Assembly (NCBI RefSeq): GCF_003710825.1
Contig: NZ_RHHQ01000027.1
Span: forward strand, 1 to 64,000
Source of the DNA: Brevibacillus fluminis
GTDB lineage: Bacteria; Bacillota; Bacilli; Brevibacillales; Brevibacillaceae
Length of the DNA stretch: 64,000 nucleotides
Reading direction: 5' to 3'
Part shown: positions 42,546 through 50,704 of the stretch, one piece after another
Position numbering within the stretch: position 1 is the stretch's first letter
How the letters are laid out: each line of letters starts with the position of its first letter
The notes under the pieces: generated by a model
Databases searched by the model: none
The model's input: the letters and a program-made list of their open reading frames with translations, nothing else
Told to the model about the DNA's origin: nothing
Position numbers and translations under genes: made by a program

Positions 42546-43943
42546 TTATAGTTGTAATTCCCGAATCTTCGCGCGGTTTCGTTCCGCTTTCTCTTTGGTT
42601 ATCCTTAGCTTCCATATGATAATCAAGACCGAGGTTATCACAAATATGGCCGGGAATACGCTGATTTGCAAACGAATCCCCAATATCGCGGTTTCAGATT
42701 GCGCAGCCGAGCCTGCCACAAAACCGAATGCCGTATGCACCACAAAGAATATAAGTGCCTCAAAAATACGCACGGTACCGCTTATGGTAAAAAGTGCCGC
42801 ACTATAAAGTGGCTCATCGCGCCTGCCAGTACGTGCTATTACTTGCTCATATACATCAGATTGGAAGTTGCTCGAGTTAGCGTCATAAAAAGCCTGAGCT
42901 GCCGAATAAACGATGATCAGCGCGAAAAGGGAAATGATGTTGGTAGCAAAGAAAAGTAACATCGTACTGAATGCCAATCCAGAAACGGATAGGACGGTAA
43001 TTTTATAATTATCACCTATTTTGTTTCCCACCCATGTGAACAGAGGAGTGAATGCAACGGTGGCTAAGAAGAAGACCGTTCCGACCATGGAGTTTAGGGC
43101 CATATCAGATTTCAATACATAAATGACTAAATACACTGTGGAAGCTGGTACGATTGTATCGCCGACAGCTCGCCCAATTGATGCGAATGCATAAAGCATC
43201 AGGTCCTTCTGCGCCACCATAAAGCGAATAGACTCAAAAATATTATAGGAATGGGTATTTTCTTTGAGCCTCTTGTCACGTTCGAGTTTTTCAGGTGATT
43301 CCCTTAGAGAAGGGAAAGTAGCCAAAATGGCGATTAGCCCGATCAGTGCCATAAGAATAGCAGCCTCCGTGTATGTTCCCACTTGCCCGGTTTTAATAAT
43401 GAGTGGAGGTAAAACAACACTTATCAGTACTCCGACAGTGCCAATCATGACCTTAAAAAACTGACAGGCCCGGCGATCCTTATCGCCTCGAAAAATATCT
43501 ACAAACACAGATGACATCGTCATGTTCATAAAGCTCATCGCAAAGTGATAAAGGGTAGAAACGATCAAAAGTTTCGCGAATAGCATGGGCTCGCTTAGTC
43601 CAAAGGAGTCTGTGAACATCAGGATGTAAGATACGATAAAGATGATCATTCCGCCAAACAAAAAGGGGCCTCCCCACCCATATTTTGTAACTCTCCGGAA
43701 TTTATTGATAATGTAGCCAGTCAGTAAATTCCCAAATATCATGATGATGCCGAAAATGGTCATTGAAAGAGACACCCATGCCGATCTGAGTCCCAGCTCC
43801 GTTTCATAAAAGAAATAGAAATAGGATCCCTGCATGACCGTCACTGCGTTATAACCAAAACCGTAAAATGAAAAGGATATTTTACTTTTCAAGCTGGAGG
43901 TCGGCTCCTCTGGAGCTTCATGGATTACACTCAAGGTATTCAC
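42546..43943 (-). CDS. MFS/GPH-type transporter
   Basis: About 465 residues, twelve membrane helices. N-terminus SFSFYGFGYNAVTVMQGSYFYFFYETELGLRS is like sodium-sugar or GPH symporters; the loop FGNLLTGYIINKFR resembles the MFS A-motif position. A GTG at 43943 has better spacing from AAAGGA than an ATG at 43955. The gene overlaps the stop of serine hydrolase B. Presumed importer of the cluster's substrate. Confidence 0.82.
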   Translation of the reverse strand: MNTLSVIHEAPEEPTSSLKSKISFSFYGFGYNAVTVMQGSYFYFFYETELGLRSAWVSLSMTIFGIIMIFGNLLTGYIINKFRRVTKYGWGGPFLFGGMIIFIVSYILMFTDSFGLSEPMLFAKLLIVSTLYHFAMSFMNMTMSSVFVDIFRGDKDRRACQFFKVMIGTVGVLISVVLPPLIIKTGQVGTYTEAAILMALIGLIAILATFPSLRESPEKLERDKRLKENTHSYNIFESIRFMVAQKDLMLYAFASIGRAVGDTIVPASTVYLVIYVLKSDMALNSMVGTVFFLATVAFTPLFTWVGNKIGDNYKITVLSVSGLAFSTMLLFFATNIISLFALIIVYSAAQAFYDANSSNFQSDVYEQVIARTGRRDEPLYSAALFTISGTVRIFEALIFFVVHTAFGFVAGSAAQSETAILGIRLQISVFPAIFVITSVLIIIWKLRITKEKAERNRAKIRELQL

Positions 43944-45516
43944 TTTTATTACCATTCCTTTCGCTCCCTATTTTTCTGAATAACAACCCTCGGGTGCGAG
44001 CAGCACTAAGTTCAAAGCTATTATTACGGAAAGATAGCGTGCAAAGAGATTCAAAAAGGCAGATGAACTCGCTGTCTGATTTTGCTATGCATGTAAAAAC
44101 TCCTAATCTAGCGTGACGCAACAGGATTCCACCCATTGTAGCCTCGACTTCGAACACACCGTTTGTTTCATGACAATAATATAGGCCGCAAAGTTCATGA
44201 ATCCGTTCAGGTTCAAGTGTAATCGTATTCAATTTATCACTGCGTATCGTCTTGCCTAAGGCGTTGATCAGAATATATCCGTCAAAAAGAAAGAAATGGT
44301 ATCCCATTTGAGGAGCGACGTATTTGTTTTTCTCAACATGCTCCATCGGGAAGGTCTCCCTTGGCGTGAGTAACTGGTAGCCGTCACCCTGCTTTTTCAG
44401 CTCAACTACATAGCTGTCCAATATGACATATCGTCCCTCCGCATTGCCGGAATAGTCCAAAAGCTTCGGCTCAGGCAGGGATGGGATATTGCCTCCATAA
44501 TTTGTTGGAGTACAGTTTTGTCCCGAAATGATGCTGGCAATTGTAAAGCATGCCTGGTTTAGGTCAACCGCTGCGTTATTTGCCGTGATAATAAGCTCAA
44601 GCTCAGCCTCAGGGAAAACCATTAACGCCGCCCGGTAAGCTCCGGTAGATCCGCTATGCTCAAAATATCGGAGTCCACTATGGGTTTTTGAAACATAAAG
44701 CCCCATGCCGTAACCAGTCTCAGTGCGGTTGTCGAGCACTCCGCTTTCCTGCATTTTTCTCAGCGTTTCCGGCTTGCATATAATAGGAGCAAGATAATGT
44801 GCTGTCCATTTGAGCAAGTCCGCAGGGTTGCTGATGATACCACTGCTGCCCACCACTTCGCTGCTGACAAAGGCCTTTTTCCACTTCCCCTGGCCATCGT
44901 CATAATAGCATTGGGACATATTGGGGACTATTTCGGTATAATCATCCAGCCAAAAAGTGTCCTTCATATCAAGAGGATCAAAGATATTCTTCCGTGCGAA
45001 CTCTCGAATACTTTCTTTCGTCACGGCTGTAACGATTTCACTAAGCAGGAAATACCCTGTGTTGCAATAGGAGAAGTCGCTGCCTGGCTTAAAGCTTAAC
45101 GTCCTTAGGCGTTTTGTGTAATTCCGTATGTGTTCATTCGTGGAAATATCATCAAAAAGCAACCCGCCGAAAGAGTATAAGTTGTACAATTCACGAATGC
45201 CTGAAGTGTGGTTCATAAGCTGCCGGATGGTTATCGAACACTCATATGGCATTAGCCCAGGAATGTATTTTTTCACGTCATCATCGATGTCAAGAAGCCC
45301 ACTCTCTTCCAATAGAAGGATGCAAAAACATGTGAATTGCTTTGATGTTGAGGCAATGTGAAAGAGCGTCGATTTCGTAACGGGAATTTTGTTTTCCATG
45401 TCGGCTAATCCGTATGCTTTTTCGAACACCAATTCACCCTTCGATCGTATAGCCACATAGCCCCCTGCTGTATCTTCTTTCCATCGTGTAAAAAGTTTGT
45501 CGATCTTTTCCTCCAT
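43918..45516 (-). CDS. Beta-lactamase-fold serine hydrolase B
   Basis: About 532 residues from MEEKIDKLFTRW (GGAGG 7 bases upstream). HIASTSKQFTCFCI (S-x-x-K), YCNTGYFLLSEI (Y-x-N) and HSGSTGAYRAALMV (H-x-G). A C-terminal beta domain follows (about 360-530), as in D-aminopeptidase DAP. No signal peptide. One base after the ligase stop, so co-translated. Likely amidase or D-peptidase; substrate not known. Confidence 0.87.
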   Translation of the reverse strand: MEEKIDKLFTRWKEDTAGGYVAIRSKGELVFEKAYGLADMENKIPVTKSTLFHIASTSKQFTCFCILLLEESGLLDIDDDVKKYIPGLMPYECSITIRQLMNHTSGIRELYNLYSFGGLLFDDISTNEHIRNYTKRLRTLSFKPGSDFSYCNTGYFLLSEIVTAVTKESIREFARKNIFDPLDMKDTFWLDDYTEIVPNMSQCYYDDGQGKWKKAFVSSEVVGSSGIISNPADLLKWTAHYLAPIICKPETLRKMQESGVLDNRTETGYGMGLYVSKTHSGLRYFEHSGSTGAYRAALMVFPEAELELIITANNAAVDLNQACFTIASIISGQNCTPTNYGGNIPSLPEPKLLDYSGNAEGRYVILDSYVVELKKQGDGYQLLTPRETFPMEHVEKNKYVAPQMGYHFFLFDGYILINALGKTIRSDKLNTITLEPERIHELCGLYYCHETNGVFEVEATMGGILLRHARLGVFTCIAKSDSEFICLFESLCTLSFRNNSFELSAARTRGLLFRKIGSERNGNKSEYLECNP

Positions 45517-45534
45517 GAGTACTCCTCCATACAT

Positions 45535-47142
45535 TTAGTAACGCCACATCTGATCAATACGATCATAGGATTCCATCCGCAAGTCTTCTTTTTCTTGTTT
45601 CAATACATGTTTTGCAATTCTTTCAGACGGTGTAAGCGGTAATGAATCCTTCAGTTCCCAGTATCTTGGAATTTTGAATGAAGCGAGCTTTTGTTCGCAA
45701 TACTGAATGATATTTTGTACATACTCATCTTTATCAGGTACTGGTTCAGAGGAAACGATATATACTTTCACCTCTTCCCCTCTTAATTCGTCGTCTACCG
45801 AAATACATGCTGCCAGGTTCACACATTCGTGAGTCATAATAGCTTCTTCCACTTCAACAGCGGAGATATTTTCACCACCGCGGCGGATCATGTCTTTTTT
45901 TCGTCCCACGTAATAGAACATGCCGTTCTCGTCCACCCTGACAAGGTCTCCCGTATGGAACCATCCATTTCGAAACACCTCCTTCGTAGCTTCCTCATTT
46001 TTATAATAACCATCCATCATTCCGATCCCTCTAATAACGAGCTCACCAACTTTTCCTCTGTCTACGGAAAGATCATGATCGTCAACTACCCGCGCTTCAC
46101 GGCCAAATGCAGGCCTTCCGAGTGCCCCTGTCCCAATATACTGGTCATGCTCTTCTGTTGTCATCGTTAGATCATAGCCTGTTTCCGTCATTCCGAATAT
46201 CTCAAACCATTTTACACCCCATCTCGTTTCTAATTGATGGTGGAGGGTTGGTGGAATTGCTGAACACCCAACAAATCTAACACTATGATTACGCTCAACT
46301 TCTGATTCCGGCATTTTAAGCAACAAGGCTGGCATACTGCCAAGACAATAGAAAAATGTTACATGATATTCACGGACCTTCTCCCAAAACAACGACGGTC
46401 GAAATCTTTCCAAGACAACCAAAGTAGCTCCGGTAACAAGCGACACAATGGTATTCCACTGAGGATCAATATAGTAATAAGGCTGAGCCGTTAATAAAAT
46501 GTCGTTTTCATCTAATCCAAAAAATGACGCTTGCGATGCCTTTATCCCGATATTCATCCAATAATAGTGAGAAAGCATACATCCCTTTGGACGACCTGTG
46601 GTTCCGGAAGTATATTGAATGTTAACTACTGAATCAGAAAAGACAGGTGTCTTTGGAAACTGGTATGTTGAAAGCGATTGCATAACATCGAGAAAATAAT
46701 AATCTCCCAGATCATTTGGAGCATCAACTGTCATGATTTTGTACGAAAGTCGGTTTTCCTGACGAATGTTGTATAACATGTCAACTTTTTCTGAAGTCGT
46801 TACAACCAACCTGGCCTCCGAGTGGTCCAATATATATCCAGCATCATACGATTGGTAGGTAAAGTTAATGGGAACCATAACAGCTCCAATGGATCCAATC
46901 GATAACCAGGTTAAGGGGAACTTTGGGATATTCGGGAGCATTAATCCAATCTTGTCATTTTTCTGGATTCCAAGATGATGGAAAACGGAAGAAATCTTAC
47001 CTGTCTGTTCATACATTTCCTTGAAAGTGATTTTTTCACCTGTATTATCAAAAATCAGAGCGTAGCGATCACCCCACTTTTGAGCAGCATTCTCCAGCAA
47101 CGCACGAAAATTCATTGTTGATACATCCTGTGAAACTGCCAT
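45535..47142 (-). CDS. AMP-dependent acyl-CoA synthetase/ligase
   Basis: About 535 residues (MAVSQDVSTMNFRALLENAA; GGGGATGG upstream). ANL-superfamily motifs: YTSGTTGRPKGCMLSH (P-loop), FEIFGMTETGYDLTM, GWFHTGDLVRVDENGMFYYVGRKKDMI, and PSERIAKHVLK with the catalytic Lys near the C-terminus. It forms an acyl-CoA or other acyl-adenylate. Closest in style to carnitine/crotonobetaine or short-chain CoA ligases. Six bases after the amidohydrolase gene. Confidence 0.88.
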   Translation of the reverse strand: MAVSQDVSTMNFRALLENAAQKWGDRYALIFDNTGEKITFKEMYEQTGKISSVFHHLGIQKNDKIGLMLPNIPKFPLTWLSIGSIGAVMVPINFTYQSYDAGYILDHSEARLVVTTSEKVDMLYNIRQENRLSYKIMTVDAPNDLGDYYFLDVMQSLSTYQFPKTPVFSDSVVNIQYTSGTTGRPKGCMLSHYYWMNIGIKASQASFFGLDENDILLTAQPYYYIDPQWNTIVSLVTGATLVVLERFRPSLFWEKVREYHVTFFYCLGSMPALLLKMPESEVERNHSVRFVGCSAIPPTLHHQLETRWGVKWFEIFGMTETGYDLTMTTEEHDQYIGTGALGRPAFGREARVVDDHDLSVDRGKVGELVIRGIGMMDGYYKNEEATKEVFRNGWFHTGDLVRVDENGMFYYVGRKKDMIRRGGENISAVEVEEAIMTHECVNLAACISVDDELRGEEVKVYIVSSEPVPDKDEYVQNIIQYCEQKLASFKIPRYWELKDSLPLTPSERIAKHVLKQEKEDLRMESYDRIDQMWRY

Positions 47143-47166
47143 GTTATACACCATCCCCATTCTTTA

Positions 47167-48018
47167 TCATGATCCTATTCCCAGCAGGTTTCTGGCATTT
47201 AATGACGCTAATTTTGCAAGCACATCTTGCTTTAAACCGATTTCATTCCATTCTTTTAAAACCCTTTCATAAGACATCACGGGCCAATCTGTACCAAACA
47301 AAATTTGATCTGCAAGTACATTATTCATTAATTGATATAATGGGTCCCACCCGGTTCCAGGGCGACCTACATATTTAGGAGCAATGCCGCCAAATTCGAT
47401 AAAAACATTCGAATGCCTTCTAGCTACTGCTACCATCTCATTTATCCACGGCCACCCTCCATGGCAGGCTATGATTTTCAGATCAGGGAAATCGCAAGCA
47501 ATTTGGTCAATAAATAACGGCGAGTTCTTGCTTATTGGATGTTGTTTGGAATAGTGCACCCCCGTATGAAACGATACAATCAAATTCAGCTCTGAGGCAG
47601 TCGCATAAAGAGGATATAGCCTTGGATCAAGTGGATCTACACCAAAAAATACAGGCTGTAAATTAACTCCTTTCAAATGAAACTGATGAATGGTTTCAAC
47701 TTGTTTCACTAATTTCATCGGCCGTAAATCATTCATCGACGTTGTTCCGAATCCAGCAAATGTCTGAGGATGTGTGGATACAACTTCATAAACAGCTTCA
47801 TTCAAGGCATCTGCCATTTCGCCATATTCGTATTCTGGATGAATGACAGCAAATTCTACAGCATTGTCTTTCATCTCCATCATTAATTCGTCTAACGTCT
47901 TTGCCCCTTTGCTGATTACTTGCAGCACCTCATCATATCTTCCGTACACTTCCTGGTGGGACGATAGTTTTGGACGTAAATTCTCAGGCAGTCGGACACG
48001 CACATCAATGATCCCCAT
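47167..48018 (-). CDS. Amidohydrolase-2-family protein lacking the HxH motif
   Basis: 283 residues, TIM-barrel of the amidohydrolase-2 (ACMSD-like) group: FHLKGVNLQPVFFG, LIVSFHTGVHYS (His), IIACHGGWPWINEMVAVA (His) and ILFGTDWPVMS (Asp). The N-terminal metal motif normally H-x-H reads DVRV here (MGIIDVRVRLP). So one side of the metal site is missing or replaced by Asp; activity may differ from the family. First enzyme gene after tetR, 24 bases away. Confidence 0.82.
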   Translation of the reverse strand: MGIIDVRVRLPENLRPKLSSHQEVYGRYDEVLQVISKGAKTLDELMMEMKDNAVEFAVIHPEYEYGEMADALNEAVYEVVSTHPQTFAGFGTTSMNDLRPMKLVKQVETIHQFHLKGVNLQPVFFGVDPLDPRLYPLYATASELNLIVSFHTGVHYSKQHPISKNSPLFIDQIACDFPDLKIIACHGGWPWINEMVAVARRHSNVFIEFGGIAPKYVGRPGTGWDPLYQLMNNVLADQILFGTDWPVMSYERVLKEWNEIGLKQDVLAKLASLNARNLLGIGS

Positions 48019-48042
48019 TCTTATCCCCCTACGTTCTTATTA

Positions 48043-48615
48043 TCATTTAAGTGATGCAACCATTCGATAACCTAATTCCTTATACTGATTGGCAATTTCT
48101 TCAATCGTAAATCGACCACCCTCGACATACCAATGTGCAACACCTGTGCACATTTCCATAAGAGCATAGGTAGCGAGCCTTACATCCTCGTAGGTAAAAA
48201 CCCCTTCGTTCTTCCCTTGCCGTAATACCTCCAGCCAAATCTCTTCGTATTCCCTTCTCATATCCCGGATTTTTTGTCGATCTTCTCCATCAAGCGAACG
48301 ATATTCTGTATCAATAACCAATGCAGCAAGCTGTTCCTGGCCATGGTTAATCACATGGATCCGAATGAGTTCCTTTAATTGGTCTTTAGGATCACGTAAA
48401 TGGATCAGTCCATTTTTCGCATCCATAATCAGTTTGTTCAAACCTTTTTCAATGATTTTAAGCAACAGGTGTTTTTTACTTTCGACATAATAATACAAAG
48501 CCGATGAAGTTAAATTCGTTTCAGACGCAATATCGCGAATACTTGTGGCAGCATATCCTTTTTTTGAAAATAGACGCAATGCGACTTTGATAATAATATC
48601 CTCTGTTATCTCCAT
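48043..48615 (-). CDS. TetR-family regulator of the catabolic set
   Basis: About 190 residues (MEITEDIIIKVALRLFSKKGYAATSIRDIASETNLTSSALYYYVESKKHLLLKIIEKG). The C-terminal domain ends VEGGRFTIEEIANQYKELGYRMV. The first gene in the row of eight co-directional genes. Two palindromic operators are directly upstream and another lies before the TolC-like gene, so it likely represses all nine genes until the substrate or its CoA ester appears. Confidence 0.9.
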   Translation of the reverse strand: MEITEDIIIKVALRLFSKKGYAATSIRDIASETNLTSSALYYYVESKKHLLLKIIEKGLNKLIMDAKNGLIHLRDPKDQLKELIRIHVINHGQEQLAALVIDTEYRSLDGEDRQKIRDMRREYEEIWLEVLRQGKNEGVFTYEDVRLATYALMEMCTGVAHWYVEGGRFTIEEIANQYKELGYRMVASLK

Positions 48616-48660
48616 GCCTATCACCTTTCAGTCCATAAATGTTAGGAAGTTTACAATTAT

Positions 48661-48720
48661 TTTATCAATCGTTCGATAAATTCGCAATATTTATTTTTTT
48701 CAGATCGATCGATAAAAATC
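48661..48720. promoter_or_regulatory. Two TetR operators
   Basis: TTATCAATCGTTCGATAA (48662-48679) and ATCGATCGATAAAAATC (48704-48720) share the ATCGNTCGATAA core, also found at 38592-38614. Confidence 0.7.
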
Positions 48721-48733
48721 GTTAGCTTTTGAA

Positions 48734-48804
48734 AAATGAGTTGTAGACTGATCCATTAAAAGAAACAGCGGCGGACCAAGACTTGAAAAATAAAGTCTTC
48801 GATT
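48734..48804 (+). repeat. Third-family left-end site pair
   Basis: AAATGAGTTGTAGACT (48734) and AAATAAAGTCTTCGATT (48788): the same type, orientation and 54-base spacing as the pairs at 36309/36363 and 36432/36486. A hairpin CAGCGGC...GCCGCTG surrounds the second site. Confidence 0.6.
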
Positions 48805-48887
48805 TTGCCGCTGGTGTCATTCAACAAACGTACCCTTCAGGTTATTGTGATGTAAGCCTACTGTTCCTTAACGGACGGAATTGGAGA

Positions 48888-50155
48888 CTAAACCGGATCT
48901 GTCGGCGCAAAACGGTATTGGCTTGCTTGTTCGTAGGCGTAAGCGAGACGGAAAAGCGAAGGCTCGCTGTAGGCGGTTCCGACGAAAGTCATTCCCTGTG
49001 GCCCTTTGGTCGTATAGCCGCCTTCGGTGATGATGCCTGTCTCTGCGTACCCGCCCGGTACGGTAATGGCAGGATACCCCGCACGCGCGGATAATTCAAT
49101 CCCTTCCTCGTTGCCTAGGAACAGCAGCGCGTCCAGCCGATGTTCGCGTATCACGTGGTCGATGCCTTGGTCACGGGATAACTCATGGTTAAGGCGTAAA
49201 CTCTCGGCGTACACCTTTTCAGACAATGTGCCGCTTGTTTCATTCGACCAGATCAGCGTGTCTGCCCATATTTAAGCGCGACGTCGCGATTCTCTTCGTT
49301 ATAGGCTATGAGTTCATCTAACGACCGAACGAATGCGCCGGGGCCAGCTTTAGAGAGATAGTCGTTCAGTCCTTTTTTGAATTCGAACTGCATCACGTCC
49401 CAGTCCCACTTCGCACTCTCGCATGGCAACGATACCGGGTCTACGACGATCGCCCCGCGTTCCTTGCACAAGGTGATCGCCCGCTCGATAATCACCACCC
49501 GGGCTTTGTCCAATCCTCGATAATAATATTGTGGAACGCCAATTCTCGCGCCTTGCAAACCGTTCGCGTCCAAGAAAGGCGTATAATCCGTATAGGCTAT
49601 TCGCCTATTCTCTAGCATAGCCGCATCTTCCGGATCTGCCGCCGTCATGGCCGCGAGTAAGATCGCGGCGTCCCTGACCGCACGCGTCATCGGACCGGCC
49701 GAATCTTGGCTATGTGTAATCGGAATGATTCCTGTACGACTAACGAGCCCGATAGTCGGTTTTATACCGACGATGCCGTTTTGTGAGGACGGGCTGATGA
49801 TCGAGCCCGAAGTTTCTGTGCCAATGGCAGCGGCACACAGATTCGCGGCAACCGCCGCGCCAGAGCCCGAACTGGAGCCTCCTACAAACAACTCGCCGGG
49901 CCCATAAGGATTAAGCGTCAGACCGCCCCTGGAGCTATACCCCGCCCACATCGTGCCCGACATAAAGTTAGCCCATTCCGTCATGTTTGCCTTACCAAGG
50001 AATACACATCCCGCAGCCCTTAATTGTGCGGCCACGGCCGAATCCTTTGGAGCGAAATGTTCAGCAAGAGCAACCGAACCGGCACTAGTATGCATGCGGT
50101 CACCTGTATCAATATTGTCCTTGAGCAAGATCGGGATGCCGTGAAGCGGTTTCGA
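48888..50155 (-). pseudogene. Amidase-signature enzyme, broken
   Basis: N-terminal part (HGIPILLKDNIDTGDRMHTSAGS ... FVGGSSSGSGAAVAANLCAAAIGTETSGSI) holds the Ser-cisSer-Lys triad of amidases; the C-terminal part (SEKVYAESLRLNHELS ... GYPAITVPGGY ... FAPTDPV) is in another frame. A one-base deletion near 49260 (KYGQ|DTLIWSNE) separates them, and about the first 60-100 residues are missing beyond 50155. Its higher GC content than the neighbouring island genes suggests a separate origin. Confidence 0.88.
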
Positions 50156-50242
50156 ACAACAGTGGTCATAGCATAATCACATGTACGGATTTTCCATAAT
50201 AAATTTAAAGCTAAATTTCAGTCATTTTTAAACACAAAGAAA

Positions 50243-50312
50243 CCTTGCTACAGTAAAGTGAACTGTAGCAAGGCAGGGCCAACATAAATTACAGTCGGTG
50301 ATAATTTATGTT
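50243..50312. other. Two adjacent perfect hairpins
   Basis: CCTTGCTACAGT/ACTGTAGCAAGG (50243-50273) and AACATAAATTA/TAATTTATGTT (50281-50312). They lie just inside the right end of the second element. No U-run typical of terminators follows, so their role is open. The rest of 50156-50350 shows no gene. Confidence 0.6.
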
Positions 50313-50356
50313 CATGCATTATTACCCGGACAGCCTTGATCATTAGATTTCGGAAA

Positions 50357-50413
50357 TTTAACGACTCTAATGTAAATTTAACGACTCTAATGTCAATTTA
50401 GTAACTCTAATGT
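50357..50413 (-). repeat. Right-end repeats of the second element
   Basis: TTTAACGACTCTAATGT (50357), the same (50377), and TTTAGTAACTCTAATGT (50397), at exact 20-base intervals; inverse of the left-end repeats at 34244-34382. The terminal bases are CACTGAACA (to 50422). Confidence 0.85.
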
Positions 50414-50440
50414 CACTGAACACAACAACTAAATGTAGAG

Positions 50441-50574
50441 AACAAACAAAGTTGTAAACTAAAACATCATTAAAAACCCGCATCTTATAAGGAACGTAGA
50501 AATTACGACAAACAAAGTTGTAAACTGAGTTTCGCTTGCTCCGAAATCGAATAGTACAAACAAAGTTGTAAACT
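50441..50574 (+). repeat. Left-end TnsB-type sites
   Basis: Three copies of ACAAACAAAGTTGTAAACT ending at 50460, 50526 and 50574 (spacing 66 and 48 bases). Spread-out sites are characteristic of a Tn7 left end. Confidence 0.9.
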
Positions 50575-50704
50575 AGCGGTAAAGAACGGTTATGTTTGCA
50601 CTTTACATTCTTATTGCAGTTTGTTTTCAATAATCCTTCTTCACCTACTACTTAACTACGTTCCATTTTAATTTGAACTAAAATTCAACTCCCCTTTATG
50701 TCGA
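50575..50704. other. AT-rich gap between left end and cargo
   Basis: No gene, repeat or clear terminator seen here. Confidence 0.4.

Larger units (their letters stand above)
34235..50422. mobile_element. Second Tn7-like end pair, transposition genes absent
   Basis: Left boundary TGTTCAATGACATTAGAG (34235) and right boundary, on the other strand, TGTTCAGTGACATTAGAG (from 50422) are inverted copies. Inside them are three ACATTAGAGTTnnTAAA repeats on each side; left ones are spread (34244, 34314, 34366), right ones repeat every 20 bases (50357, 50377, 50397). This is the left/right end layout of Tn7-like elements and has the same orientation as the intact element next to it. Flanks are ACAAC on the left and CAACA on the right (ACAAC if shifted one base), so the target duplication is only probable. 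No tns gene lies within it. Confidence 0.7.
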
